From NCBI GenBank assembly GCA_947630635.1, contig CANRIJ010000037.1, forward strand, positions 1 through 12,093: a stretch of 12,093 nucleotides of DNA, given 5' to 3'. The position numbers were made by a program, and so were the translations under genes. A model generated the notes under the pieces. That model was not told the origin of the DNA, made no database searches, and saw only the letters and a list, made by a program, of their open reading frames with translations. Origin of the DNA: an uncultured Spirochaetaceae bacterium (GTDB taxonomy: Bacteria > Spirochaetota > Spirochaetia > Sphaerochaetales > Sphaerochaetaceae). Shown in pieces: positions 6,603-12,093 of this stretch (position 1 is the stretch's first letter; every line of letters begins with the position of its first letter).

Positions 6603-7351
6603 TGGAAGAGAGAGTCTTCACCTCATATTCAAAGGCTCTTAGTCGCGACATGAGCTTTAAGACATTTGGAGACGGGAGGGGAAAGCTTGCATTTGCCTTT
6701 CCGCCTCAGAATGGGCGCTATTGGGACTTCGAGAACTTCGGTATGGTTGAGGCTATAAGGCCATTTATCGAGGATGGGAAAATATTCTTGGTACTTGCGG
6801 ATTCTATAGACTGGGAGAGCTGGTCTCTTAAGGGCCCGGAAAGACCAAGGATAGAGGCGCAGGAGAGGTACTATCACTATGTGGTGGATGAGCTCTATCC
6901 AGAGGCGAAGAAGCTCTCTAAGGCAAAGAAGAGAGATAAGGCACTTGTAACTGGATGCTCGATGGGCGGAGTCCATGCGGGAATATTCTTCTTTAGGCGT
7001 CCCGATCTCTTTGACTCGATGATTTCCCTCTCTGGCACTTTCAATGCTCAGCACTTCTTTGGTCCATATATGGATGATCTGATCTATGACAATAGTCCAT
7101 CTCATTTTCTAAGGAATATGAGTGAAGACCATCCATACATAAAGCTCTATAATCAGAGCAAGATAATAACCTGCGTTGGACAGGGTGCTTGGGAAGAGAT
7201 GCTCTTGGAAGGGACACGAGAGCTTGACAGGATTTTGACAGAGAAGGGCATTAGGCATTTTTCAGATTACTGGGGCTTTGATGTGAACCATGATTGGCCT
7301 TGGTGGCAAAAACAGCTTCCTTATTTCTTAAAAAACTTTATTTTCGAATGA
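6602..7351 (+). CDS. Alpha/beta-hydrolase-fold esterase coupled to the ATP-grasp gene
   Basis: The 249-residue protein has a nucleophile elbow GCSMGG with Ser120 and a C-terminal VNHDWPWW with the probable catalytic His230. The third triad acid is not certain (candidates lie around CVGQGAWEEM, 191-200). The FGPYMDDL region and the overall length resemble the cytosolic esterase group COG4947-like/esterase D-like, though this is from memory of motifs. There is no signal peptide, so it should act in the cytosol on an ester, thioester or peptide. It starts inside the stop codon of the ATP-grasp gene (TAATG), a strong sign that both products belong to one pathway; one may make and the other trim or release the same acyl or peptide-like compound. 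No terminator follows, so read-through into the channel gene 51 bases downstream is possible. Confidence 0.9.
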   Translation: MEERVFTSYSKALSRDMSFKTFGDGRGKLAFAFPPQNGRYWDFENFGMVEAIRPFIEDGKIFLVLADSIDWESWSLKGPERPRIEAQERYYHYVVDELYPEAKKLSKAKKRDKALVTGCSMGGVHAGIFFFRRPDLFDSMISLSGTFNAQHFFGPYMDDLIYDNSPSHFLRNMSEDHPYIKLYNQSKIITCVGQGAWEEMLLEGTRELDRILTEKGIRHFSDYWGFDVNHDWPWWQKQLPYFLKNFIFE

Positions 7352-7402
7352 TTTTCTGTGTTTTTGCCCTTTATTGAATTATATTTTGACTAAGGAAGCG
7401 GA

Positions 7403-8428
7403 ATGATAGTTCTTAATGAGAGCAGAAACTACTCTATTGCGGTAGCGGTTCTTGCCATATTCGATATGGTATGGGAGTCTCTGTCTCTTGCTAAGCTTCA
7501 CTTTACCCATTCATGGTGGTATATCCTTGTTGAAGTGCTTGTCTTGGCCTTCTTCATATTCGATTATGTGGTTCGTCTGATCCAGGCAAAGGGCAAGTGG
7601 CTCTTTATCAGAAGAAGCATGTTTGACTTTATTGCGATAATATCGCTTCATCCATCATTGTCATTTTTCCGTATCCCAAGACTGCTTCATATATTCAGGG
7701 TTCCAGAGCTCTTGAAGAGACTCAAGATATACAAAAGCCTTGAGAAGATTTGGACTGCCATCCACAATTTTGTCTCAACCAACGGACTTATACATGTTCT
7801 CTATATAAACTTCTTTGCCATTATTATCGGGTCTGTCTTTGTATACCTCTTAGAGAAGGGCATTACCTTCCCGACCTTTGGCGATGCTGTATGGTGGGCT
7901 TGCGTAACAGTAACAACAGTTGGTTATGGCGACTATGTTCCAAAGACCTTCTTGGGAAGAGTTGTAGCAGTAATACTTATGATTGTCGGTATTGGCTTGA
8001 TCTCGATGCTTACTGGGACGGTTGCGACGTTCTTTGCGAATTTAAGAAAGAAGACGAAGCTTCAGCAGGATCTTGATGATCTGAATAAGACAGTCTCTTC
8101 TATGGATGAGGCACAGCTCTCTCAGCTTATAACCTACGCCAAGGATCTTAAGAGCTTTACTCCTACGACAACTCCCATATCTCAAGAGGAGAGTGGAGAT
8201 AGCGCTCCCAAGATAGACAAGGAAGTAGAGAATACAACTGATGGCGGCTATCCTCTTGGGCAGGATAGCGCAAAAGACAGCGAGAGCGATTCTCTTGTTC
8301 CTGATACGACTCCTTCGGCAGAGGAGGCTACAGAGGGCCTTGAGAGCTACTTGAATGAGAAGAAGGCAGAAGAAAGCAAAGAGGGCGAGAATAGCAGCAA
8401 TGTAGATCCGCCTGAGAGGCCAATCTGA
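7403..8428 (+). CDS. Voltage-sensor-type potassium channel with acidic C-terminal tail
   Basis: The 341-residue protein is a six-helix potassium-channel subunit. Helices S1-S3 are at about 10-30, 38-60 and 72-84. An S4-like helix carries R90, R93, R99, K105 and R106 in FFRIPRLLHIFRV. S5 lies at about 128-150, the pore helix and filter at 160-180 with TTVGYGD (171-177), and S6 at about 184-212. The filter is intact, so K+ selectivity is expected; four subunits would form the pore in the cytoplasmic membrane. After a short charged helix (213-250), the last 90 residues are rich in Ser, Glu, Asp and Pro and look disordered; there is no RCK or cyclic-nucleotide domain. AAGGAAG (7392-7398) supports the ATG at 7403. 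The gene ends exactly where the convergent phosphatase gene ends, without a terminator between. Confidence 0.93.
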   Translation: MIVLNESRNYSIAVAVLAIFDMVWESLSLAKLHFTHSWWYILVEVLVLAFFIFDYVVRLIQAKGKWLFIRRSMFDFIAIISLHPSLSFFRIPRLLHIFRVPELLKRLKIYKSLEKIWTAIHNFVSTNGLIHVLYINFFAIIIGSVFVYLLEKGITFPTFGDAVWWACVTVTTVGYGDYVPKTFLGRVVAVILMIVGIGLISMLTGTVATFFANLRKKTKLQQDLDDLNKTVSSMDEAQLSQLITYAKDLKSFTPTTTPISQEESGDSAPKIDKEVENTTDGGYPLGQDSAKDSESDSLVPDTTPSAEEATEGLESYLNEKKAEESKEGENSSNVDPPERPI

Positions 8429-9232
8429 TTATTCGAGATATTTTTCCCTTAAAATCCTTATATCTTCATCGGTAACAGAGAGTTCTTTCTTTGTGTAGTC
8501 AATTACCGACCCGTAGCGTTTATTGAGCTCTGATATTACATTCTCCATGAGAATCGGAAAGGTGTCTAAGAAGCCTAGGAGCATCTTTTTGAGCTTCCAT
8601 TTAAATGGAGCAAAGAAGGCAAAGACCTTTAGCGCGCTATTTCTCTTTTTCTTGAATTTTCCTGTTGCTGTATAGTCTAAGAGAACTGTCTCCTCATCAA
8701 CTCCCAGAAGAGTCTCTATCAGCATCGATACTATGCCGGTTCTGTCCTTTCCCACAGTGCAGTTTATAAGGACTCCCTTGTCTGTCTCGACAAGGATTCG
8801 AATTATGGTGCTAAGGCTCTTTTGGGAGTTCTTCTCAAATAGGATACCCTCATAGAGCTCTGTCATATATTCAATCGGAGAGTCGTATTCCTCTATGATT
8901 TTGTAGCCTTGTTCCTTAATTGAGTGAAATACATTCTTGTCGATTGTGACGCCAAGCGCCTTGCTGCTTAAGAGTGGCATATTGAGGTATTTTGCGCCAT
9001 CGAGATCCACGCAAGGCTTCTCTTCTGCCTCTTCTTTGAGTCTTAGATCGATGATTGTTCCAATCTTAAGCTCATTGAGCCTCTTTATGGTTGAAGAGGG
9101 GAGTCTATACATTTTGCCGCTGCGGAAGATAAGGCCATGTCTAATGGTTTTCTTGCCATATGCTGGCATTCCTCCAAGGTCTCTGAAATTGGAAAGACCA
9201 CGCAGCTTTATTCGCTTGATCTCAATTGCCAC
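8429..9232 (-). CDS. Tyrosine/dual-specificity-type protein phosphatase
   Basis: The 267-residue protein carries the two signatures of the bacterial Tyr/Ser phosphatase family (Y_phosphatase3 type, PF13350, COG2365): NFRDLGG at residues 15-21 and the P-loop CTVGKDRTG at 158-166, with nucleophile Cys158 and Arg164. IIDLR (60-64) is the usual strand in between. The family removes phosphate from phosphotyrosine or, in some members, phosphoinositides. The residue before the Cys, usually His, is Asn157 here, which could raise the thiol pKa but does not remove the catalytic pair. No signal peptide or membrane segment is evident. The start is GTG (9232-9230), supported by GAGGGAG (9246-9240) seven bases upstream; the first ATG would cut off the FRDLGG motif. 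The gene faces the channel gene end to end with zero bases between the stop codons. Confidence 0.88.
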   Translation of the reverse strand: MAIEIKRIKLRGLSNFRDLGGMPAYGKKTIRHGLIFRSGKMYRLPSSTIKRLNELKIGTIIDLRLKEEAEEKPCVDLDGAKYLNMPLLSSKALGVTIDKNVFHSIKEQGYKIIEEYDSPIEYMTELYEGILFEKNSQKSLSTIIRILVETDKGVLINCTVGKDRTGIVSMLIETLLGVDEETVLLDYTATGKFKKKRNSALKVFAFFAPFKWKLKKMLLGFLDTFPILMENVISELNKRYGSVIDYTKKELSVTDEDIRILREKYLE

Positions 9233-9254
9233 TCTAGCGCTCCCTCAACGCCAT

Positions 9255-9263
9255 ATTCTATCA
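9255..9263 (-). promoter_or_regulatory. Extended -10 promoter candidate for the phosphatase gene
   Basis: On the minus strand TGA-TAGAAT (9263 to 9255) is an extended -10 matching five of six bases. Transcription would begin near 9248, only about 15 bases before the GTG start, just ahead of the GAGGGAG ribosome binding site. No convincing -35 hexamer is seen. Confidence 0.35.
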
Positions 9264-9356
9264 CATAAGGCCAAAAATTGACTATTATGAAGATTCTTTT
9301 GTTCGATTGTGAATAAAAACGCATTTTTGCCTGTTAACTTTTAAACATGCTCTCAT

Positions 9357-9398
9357 AAAAAAAGGACCGCCTTCTTTTGTTTCGGGTTCGGTCCTTTT
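9357..9398. terminator. Bidirectional intrinsic terminator in a divergent spacer
   Basis: AAAAGGACCG (9360-9369) and CGGTCCTTTT (9389-9398) form a perfect 10-bp stem with a 19-base loop. Read leftward, it ends in seven T (A7 at 9357-9363), the stronger direction. Read rightward, it ends in four T. Both flanking genes point away, so it must end some other transcript. Confidence 0.75.
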
Positions 9399-9418
9399 AA
9401 ATAGGTGGGGGATATGCT
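9357..9418 (-). ncRNA. Candidate small regulatory RNA, about 60 nt, C-rich 5' part
   Basis: A minus-strand promoter (TTGCCT at 9453-9448, 17-base spacer, TATTTT at 9430-9425) would start transcription near 9418. The intrinsic hairpin with seven T would stop it near 9357. The product would have a single-stranded 5' part containing CCCCCACC and a 3' terminator hairpin, the usual layout of small antisense regulators. The C-rich stretch is complementary to purine-rich ribosome binding sites. No family is recognised. The call rests on promoter and terminator geometry alone. Confidence 0.3.
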
Positions 9419-9424
9419 GACTTT

Positions 9425-9453
9425 AAAATAAGCAAAAAGGAGTATTGAGGCAA
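9425..9453 (-). promoter_or_regulatory. Promoter candidate for the small RNA
   Basis: TTGCCT (9453-9448), a spacer of exactly 17 bases and TATTTT (9430-9425), each matching four of six consensus bases, pointing at the terminator hairpin 27 bases further on. Confidence 0.3.
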
Positions 9454-9555
9454 ATTTTTTTGGTTTTTCTGTATTCTGTTTTTGGCGCTGTTATGTTTTT
9501 TCCCTCTTTATCTCAAATTGGCTTTCTCTGAATGTTTCTCTCAGGTTTTGCTTTG

Positions 9556-9564
9556 TGCTAGTAT
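9556..9564 (+). promoter_or_regulatory. Extended -10 promoter candidate for the Bax inhibitor gene
   Basis: TGC-TAGTAT (9556-9564) has the upstream TG and four of six -10 bases. Transcription would start near 9571, just before the GGAGG ribosome binding site (9577-9581). The -35 region is poor. Confidence 0.3.
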
Positions 9565-9587
9565 TTAATTGTATTTGGAGGAATTAG

Positions 9588-10307
9588 GTGAGCGATTTAG
9601 AGAATTCATCACTGGTTGAATATACGGGTGCAAGGCGAGAGAGCGTCTTTTTGAAGAGGGTTTATCTTTGGATGTCTCTTGGTCTTATTCTGACTGCTGC
9701 GGTAGCACTCATTACCGCATCGATTCCGGGTGTTGTGGACTTCATACTCCAGAGGCCGATGACGCTACTAGTCGTTGCCATACTCGAGATAGCAGTTGTA
9801 ATGGTTTTGGCAATGAGAATAGAGAAGATGAAGAGCTCAACCGCGATAGTCTGCTTTCTGCTCTATTCTGTTCTAACGGGAATTACATTCTCTATCCTTC
9901 TTGTGGCATATGCCGGGACGACTGTAATACCAAAGGCCTTCTTCTCTGCTTCATCAATATTCATTGCAGCGTCTATTTACGGTGCATTTACCAAAAAGGC
10001 AATTAATAGGTGGACAAAGTGGCTCTTTATGGGACTTATAGGTCTTGTTATTGCCTCAGTGGTGAATCTCCTCTTTTCATGGAGCTGGCTTGATTTTGGA
10101 ATCTCAGTCTTTGGAGTCGTGATATTCACTCTGCTCGTTATGTGGGATACCAAGAAGCTTGTTGCTATCAACGCATCCTATGGGGATATGATGCTCAAGT
10201 CAGAGCTTACCAAGATATCGATAATGGGCGCACTGGATCTATACCTTGATTTCATAAATATCTTCATGTATCTCATAAGGATATTTGGAAGGCAGAGAGA
10301 CAGGTAG
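9588..10307 (+). CDS. Bax inhibitor-1/YccA family membrane protein
   Basis: The 239-residue protein has seven hydrophobic helices after a polar N-terminus of about 20 residues. It ends in the family hallmark MGALDLYLDFINIFMYLIRIFG (about 212-233), whose conserved acidic residues are placed in the last helix of the BI-1/TMBIM fold (PF01027). WDTKKL just before it is also typical. Bacterial members act in the cytoplasmic membrane; some are pH-sensitive calcium leak channels and others bind the FtsH protease, but the role here cannot be told. The start is GTG at 9588, with GGAGG six bases upstream; there is no ATG nearby in frame. The pseudouridine synthase gene begins eight bases after the stop codon, so the two are probably co-transcribed and translationally coupled. 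Confidence 0.93.
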   Translation: MSDLENSSLVEYTGARRESVFLKRVYLWMSLGLILTAAVALITASIPGVVDFILQRPMTLLVVAILEIAVVMVLAMRIEKMKSSTAIVCFLLYSVLTGITFSILLVAYAGTTVIPKAFFSASSIFIAASIYGAFTKKAINRWTKWLFMGLIGLVIASVVNLLFSWSWLDFGISVFGVVIFTLLVMWDTKKLVAINASYGDMMLKSELTKISIMGALDLYLDFINIFMYLIRIFGRQRDR

Positions 10308-10315
10308 GATATGAG

Positions 10316-11008
10316 ATGGATAGCAAAATGATTGCATACGAGGATGGAGACATCCTCGTTTTAAATAAGCCATCTGGGCTTCCGACAGTTCCACTGAGGG
10401 ATAAAGGGGGAGAGACCCTTCTTGATATAGCAGGAAGCGTTGATAAGAAGACTCTCGGTGCATTTGGAAAGAATCAGTGGGAGGGTGGAGCAATTCATAG
10501 GCTCGATACTCTCACCTCCGGACTCGTTGTCTTTGCAAAGAATCAGGACTCATACGATTTTCTTCAGAGCGAGCAGCTTAATGGAGATATTTGGAAGACA
10601 TACTACGCAAAGACCGAGGATAGAAGAGAGGGAGTCGATGGATTTCCAGATTTTCCATACGAGAGTGCTATAGAGACATCTGGAATCATACGCTCCTATT
10701 TTAGGCCTTATGGAAAGGGCAGAAAGAGCGTGAGGCCTGCGCTAAGGGAATACGAGAGTCCTAAAATCTACTCTACTGAGGTTATAAATAGGGCAAATGG
10801 AGTCTTCTCATGCACAATAGCCCTTGGCTTCAGACATCAAATCAGAGCTCATCTTGCATGGGCTGGACACCCAGTTTGGGGTGATGCCCTCTATGGCGGA
10901 AAAGAGAGAGACGAGTTTGGCCTTTGTGCTTATGAGATCTCATTCAGACGAGTAAAGGATGGAAGGCTTATAGGAATCAGAGCCAGTTCTGAAGCTCCGT
11001 TTCTATAA
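10316..11008 (+). CDS. RluA-family RNA pseudouridine synthase without S4 domain
   Basis: The enzyme isomerises uridine to pseudouridine in rRNA or tRNA. The 230-residue protein shows the RluA order: ILVLNKPSGLPTVP (13-26), the catalytic motif HRLDTLTSGL (61-70) with Asp64 as nucleophile, and near the C-terminus the RHQIRAHLAWAGHPVWGD segment followed by ALYGG. It lacks the S4 RNA-binding domain found in RluC and RluD, so it resembles the short RluA/TruC-like forms; the exact target base cannot be assigned. The ATG at 10316 follows the Bax inhibitor stop codon by eight bases, and AGGAT overlapping that stop can serve as ribosome binding site. Its last 32 bases overlap the 3' end of the convergent lipoprotein gene; no terminator separates them. 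Confidence 0.91.
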   Translation: MDSKMIAYEDGDILVLNKPSGLPTVPLRDKGGETLLDIAGSVDKKTLGAFGKNQWEGGAIHRLDTLTSGLVVFAKNQDSYDFLQSEQLNGDIWKTYYAKTEDRREGVDGFPDFPYESAIETSGIIRSYFRPYGKGRKSVRPALREYESPKIYSTEVINRANGVFSCTIALGFRHQIRAHLAWAGHPVWGDALYGGKERDEFGLCAYEISFRRVKDGRLIGIRASSEAPFL

Positions 11009-11726
11009 TGTCTGTCAGATATATTGCGTTGTACTCCTCTTTGTCTATCTGTATGAGAAGGGGAGTTATCTTCTTGTTCTCATCCTCTGCAAATCTGAGG
11101 TAGTATTCGCCTTTATGGGTGCCCTCTGTCTTGAAAGACAGATTGAAGGTGTACTGGTTACCCACTTCGTCAAATGCCTTTACAAGCTCGCCATTGATTA
11201 TAAGACCCTCCCAGTTGCCGTTTCTGATGACTGTATCGATGTTCGTCCATCTCTTTATTTTGCTGCTATTCTCGCTTTGCAGTTGTGATAGCGAGTCATT
11301 TATGAGGCTCATCATGCTCTCTGATATCTCGCTTTCTCTATTGATTTTCTTGTTGTCAATGAGAACAAATGGACTCTCTAGGTCTCCAGTTGAGCTCTCG
11401 AGGATAATGGGAATCTCCTTTTCGCCCTCTTTTACGCTACCCTCCAGCGAGATTGACTTCTCTCCATTTGTCCTGTCCATCGATAGCGTTCCTGTAAATT
11501 CTAGGCCAGATGACTTAATCGGGGTTAGGGTCTTCGATACGTCAGTTACTATGGTTTCGCTTTGAGGGCTCTCATTCTCACAGATCTCTATTACGGCTTT
11601 TAAGAGCGTATTGACCTGCGCCTTTATTCCGTCGAATTCACTCTCAACATTCTTCTTTGAGCATGATGAGAGAATAGAGACGATGGCAAATATAAGTATG
11701 AGTATGAGTCTTGCTCGTTTTTTCAT
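10977..11726 (-). CDS. Predicted lipoprotein of unknown function
   Basis: The 249-residue protein has a lipoprotein signal: MKKRARL, hydrophobic core to about residue 19 and a lipobox L-S-S-C with Cys22, followed by SKKN. The mature part is rich in Glu, Ser and Asn; residues 26-50 look helical, and the rest alternates beta-like stretches (EFTGTLSMDR, KSISLEGSVKEGEKEIPIIL, TFNLSFKTEGTHKGEYYLRF), so a beta-rich fold on a membrane surface is likely. No family recognised. An upstream in-frame ATG at 11786 would put 20 polar residues ahead of the signal sequence and lie inside purU, so the ATG at 11726 is chosen. It lies one base after the purU stop codon (TAATATG), so the two genes share a transcript and are probably translationally coupled. 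Its 3' end overlaps the pseudouridine synthase gene by 32 bases. Confidence 0.86.
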   Translation of the reverse strand: MKKRARLILILIFAIVSILSSCSKKNVESEFDGIKAQVNTLLKAVIEICENESPQSETIVTDVSKTLTPIKSSGLEFTGTLSMDRTNGEKSISLEGSVKEGEKEIPIILESSTGDLESPFVLIDNKKINRESEISESMMSLINDSLSQLQSENSSKIKRWTNIDTVIRNGNWEGLIINGELVKAFDEVGNQYTFNLSFKTEGTHKGEYYLRFAEDENKKITPLLIQIDKEEYNAIYLTDIIETELQNWL

Positions 11727-11727
11727 A

Positions 11728-12054
11728 TTACATCTCTGATGAGAATACGATAGTTCTGTTGTCGTTAATGATGATTCTATTCTCAAGATGGGCCTTTACG
11801 GCTCTTGCAAGAACCTGCCTCTCGACATCCTTGCCGACTTCCTTGAGTCCATTTGGAGAGAGCTCGTGGTTTACCCTCACAACATCCTGCTCGATAATTG
11901 GCCCTTTATCGAGGTCTTCGGTTGCGTAGTGCGCAGTGGCTCCTATCATCTTGACGCCTCTTTGGTATGCTCTCAGATATGGGTTTGCCCCCTGGAAGGC
12001 AGGCAAAAAGCCATGGTGGATATTTATGATTTTTCCCTTGGAACTTCTATGATT
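11728..12054 (-). CDS. purU: Formyltetrahydrofolate deformylase PurU, C-terminal part; frame broken upstream
   Basis: PurU hydrolyses 10-formyltetrahydrofolate to tetrahydrofolate and formate, supplying formate for purine synthesis and balancing the one-carbon pool. The C-terminal catalytic half is clear: KIINIHHGFLPAFQGANPY with the Asn and His of the formyltransferase active site, GATAHYATEDLDKGPIIEQD with the catalytic Asp, and the family ending DVERQVLARAVKAHLENR. The N-terminal ACT domain would lie beyond the window. Reading upstream, the frame meets TAA at 12057-12055, although conserved PurU sequence should continue. A TTG at 12006 is not a credible start because the NIHH motif lies before it. 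The upstream residues can be partly recovered in another frame, pointing to insertion/deletion changes: either a decaying gene or errors near a sequence end. The lipoprotein gene follows after one base. Confidence 0.8.
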   Translation of the reverse strand, partial: NHRSSKGKIINIHHGFLPAFQGANPYLRAYQRGVKMIGATAHYATEDLDKGPIIEQDVVRVNHELSPNGLKEVGKDVERQVLARAVKAHLENRIIINDNRTIVFSSEM

Positions 12055-12093
12055 TTAAACTATTATGGAACGACGGAGTATTTCAGTATATTA

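Larger units (their letters stand above)
9233..9587. other. Divergent intergenic region with terminator and candidate small RNA
   Basis: This 355-base region separates the phosphatase gene (leftward) from the Bax inhibitor gene (rightward). It contains a minus-strand promoter candidate next to the phosphatase, a strong bidirectional hairpin in the middle, a minus-strand promoter candidate just right of it, and an extended -10 next to the Bax inhibitor gene. The stretch 9445-9531 is T-rich. No tRNA or known riboswitch is recognised. Confidence 0.6.

Noticed and set aside
6629..7105. A 158-codon open frame on the minus strand inside the esterase gene
   Set aside because: The plus-strand gene has catalytic motifs and coupled translation; the minus frame has no recognisable domain and is a shadow.
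9414..9431. A five-codon ATG frame (MLTLK) after the terminator hairpin, preceded by GGTGGGGG
   Set aside because: It is too short to judge, there is no plus-strand promoter in the right place, and the same bases are better explained as the complement of the candidate small RNA.
9445..9531. A 28-codon TTG-initiated hydrophobic frame upstream of the Bax inhibitor gene, with AAAAAGGAG in front
   Set aside because: The spacing between the purine run and the TTG is only two bases, and T-rich DNA produces hydrophobic frames by chance. Not enough to call a gene without conservation.
11119..11565. A 148-codon plus-strand frame opposite the lipoprotein gene
   Set aside because: It is Ser/Leu-rich with no ribosome binding site, as expected from the complement of a Glu/Ser-rich gene. 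The lipobox and operon position support the minus strand.
11727..11786. Upstream ATG at 11786 that would lengthen the lipoprotein by 20 residues
   Set aside because: It would place polar residues before the lipoprotein signal and lie wholly within purU. The ATG at 11726 begins a normal MKKRAR signal sequence.
1..12093. Search by eye for CRISPR arrays, tRNA genes, transposases, phage or toxin-antitoxin genes
   Set aside because: No regularly spaced repeats, cloverleaf-like sequence or recognisable mobile or defence protein motifs were seen on either strand.

Overview
This window appears to come from a diderm (outer-membrane-bearing) bacterium of moderate to low GC. My best guess is a host-associated spirochaete of the Treponema/Sphaerochaeta type, held at moderate confidence only. 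The reasons are a large aromatic-rich exported barrel-like protein, two exported proteins sharing the same signal-peptide ending (ALFA|Y), a lipoprotein, and heavy use of AGA/AGG for arginine in most genes. There is no rRNA, tRNA, transposase, integrase or CRISPR array. It reads as ordinary chromosome with several lineage-specific genes.

Left part (1-2260): a partial endonuclease/exonuclease/phosphatase-fold protein runs leftward off the edge. Divergent from it is an unrecognised 317-residue cytosolic protein. Next comes a small cytosolic protein carrying five perfect 13-residue Asp/Gly repeats of calcium-loop type and a charged helical tail, with its own promoter and a strong terminator.

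Envelope block (2420-5333): an exported 612-residue predicted outer-membrane barrel, distantly Wzi-like, and an exported helical/TPR-like protein. They are separated by about 320 bases of AT-rich DNA and each is followed by a hairpin.

Middle part (5350-8428): a clear promoter and ribosome binding site drive an ATP-grasp ligase-like enzyme whose stop codon overlaps the start of an alpha/beta-hydrolase esterase. This is a likely two-enzyme unit. A voltage-sensor-type potassium channel with TVGYGD filter and a long acidic tail follows on the same strand.

Right part (8429-12093): a DSP/PTP-like phosphatase on the minus strand abuts the channel gene without a spacer. A 355-base divergent region follows, holding a bidirectional hairpin that seems to end a small minus-strand RNA. 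Then come a Bax inhibitor-1/YccA membrane protein and an S4-less RluA-type pseudouridine synthase, probably co-transcribed. On the minus strand, a lipoprotein gene sits one base behind the stop codon of purU (formyltetrahydrofolate deformylase) and overlaps the pseudouridine synthase gene tail-to-tail. The purU reading frame is broken near the right edge, either by real decay or by sequence error.

The most interesting items are the tandem 13-residue repeat protein, the overlapping ATP-grasp/hydrolase pair, the candidate C-rich small RNA, and the unrecognised 317-residue protein. I found no convincing complete new system such as a defence island.
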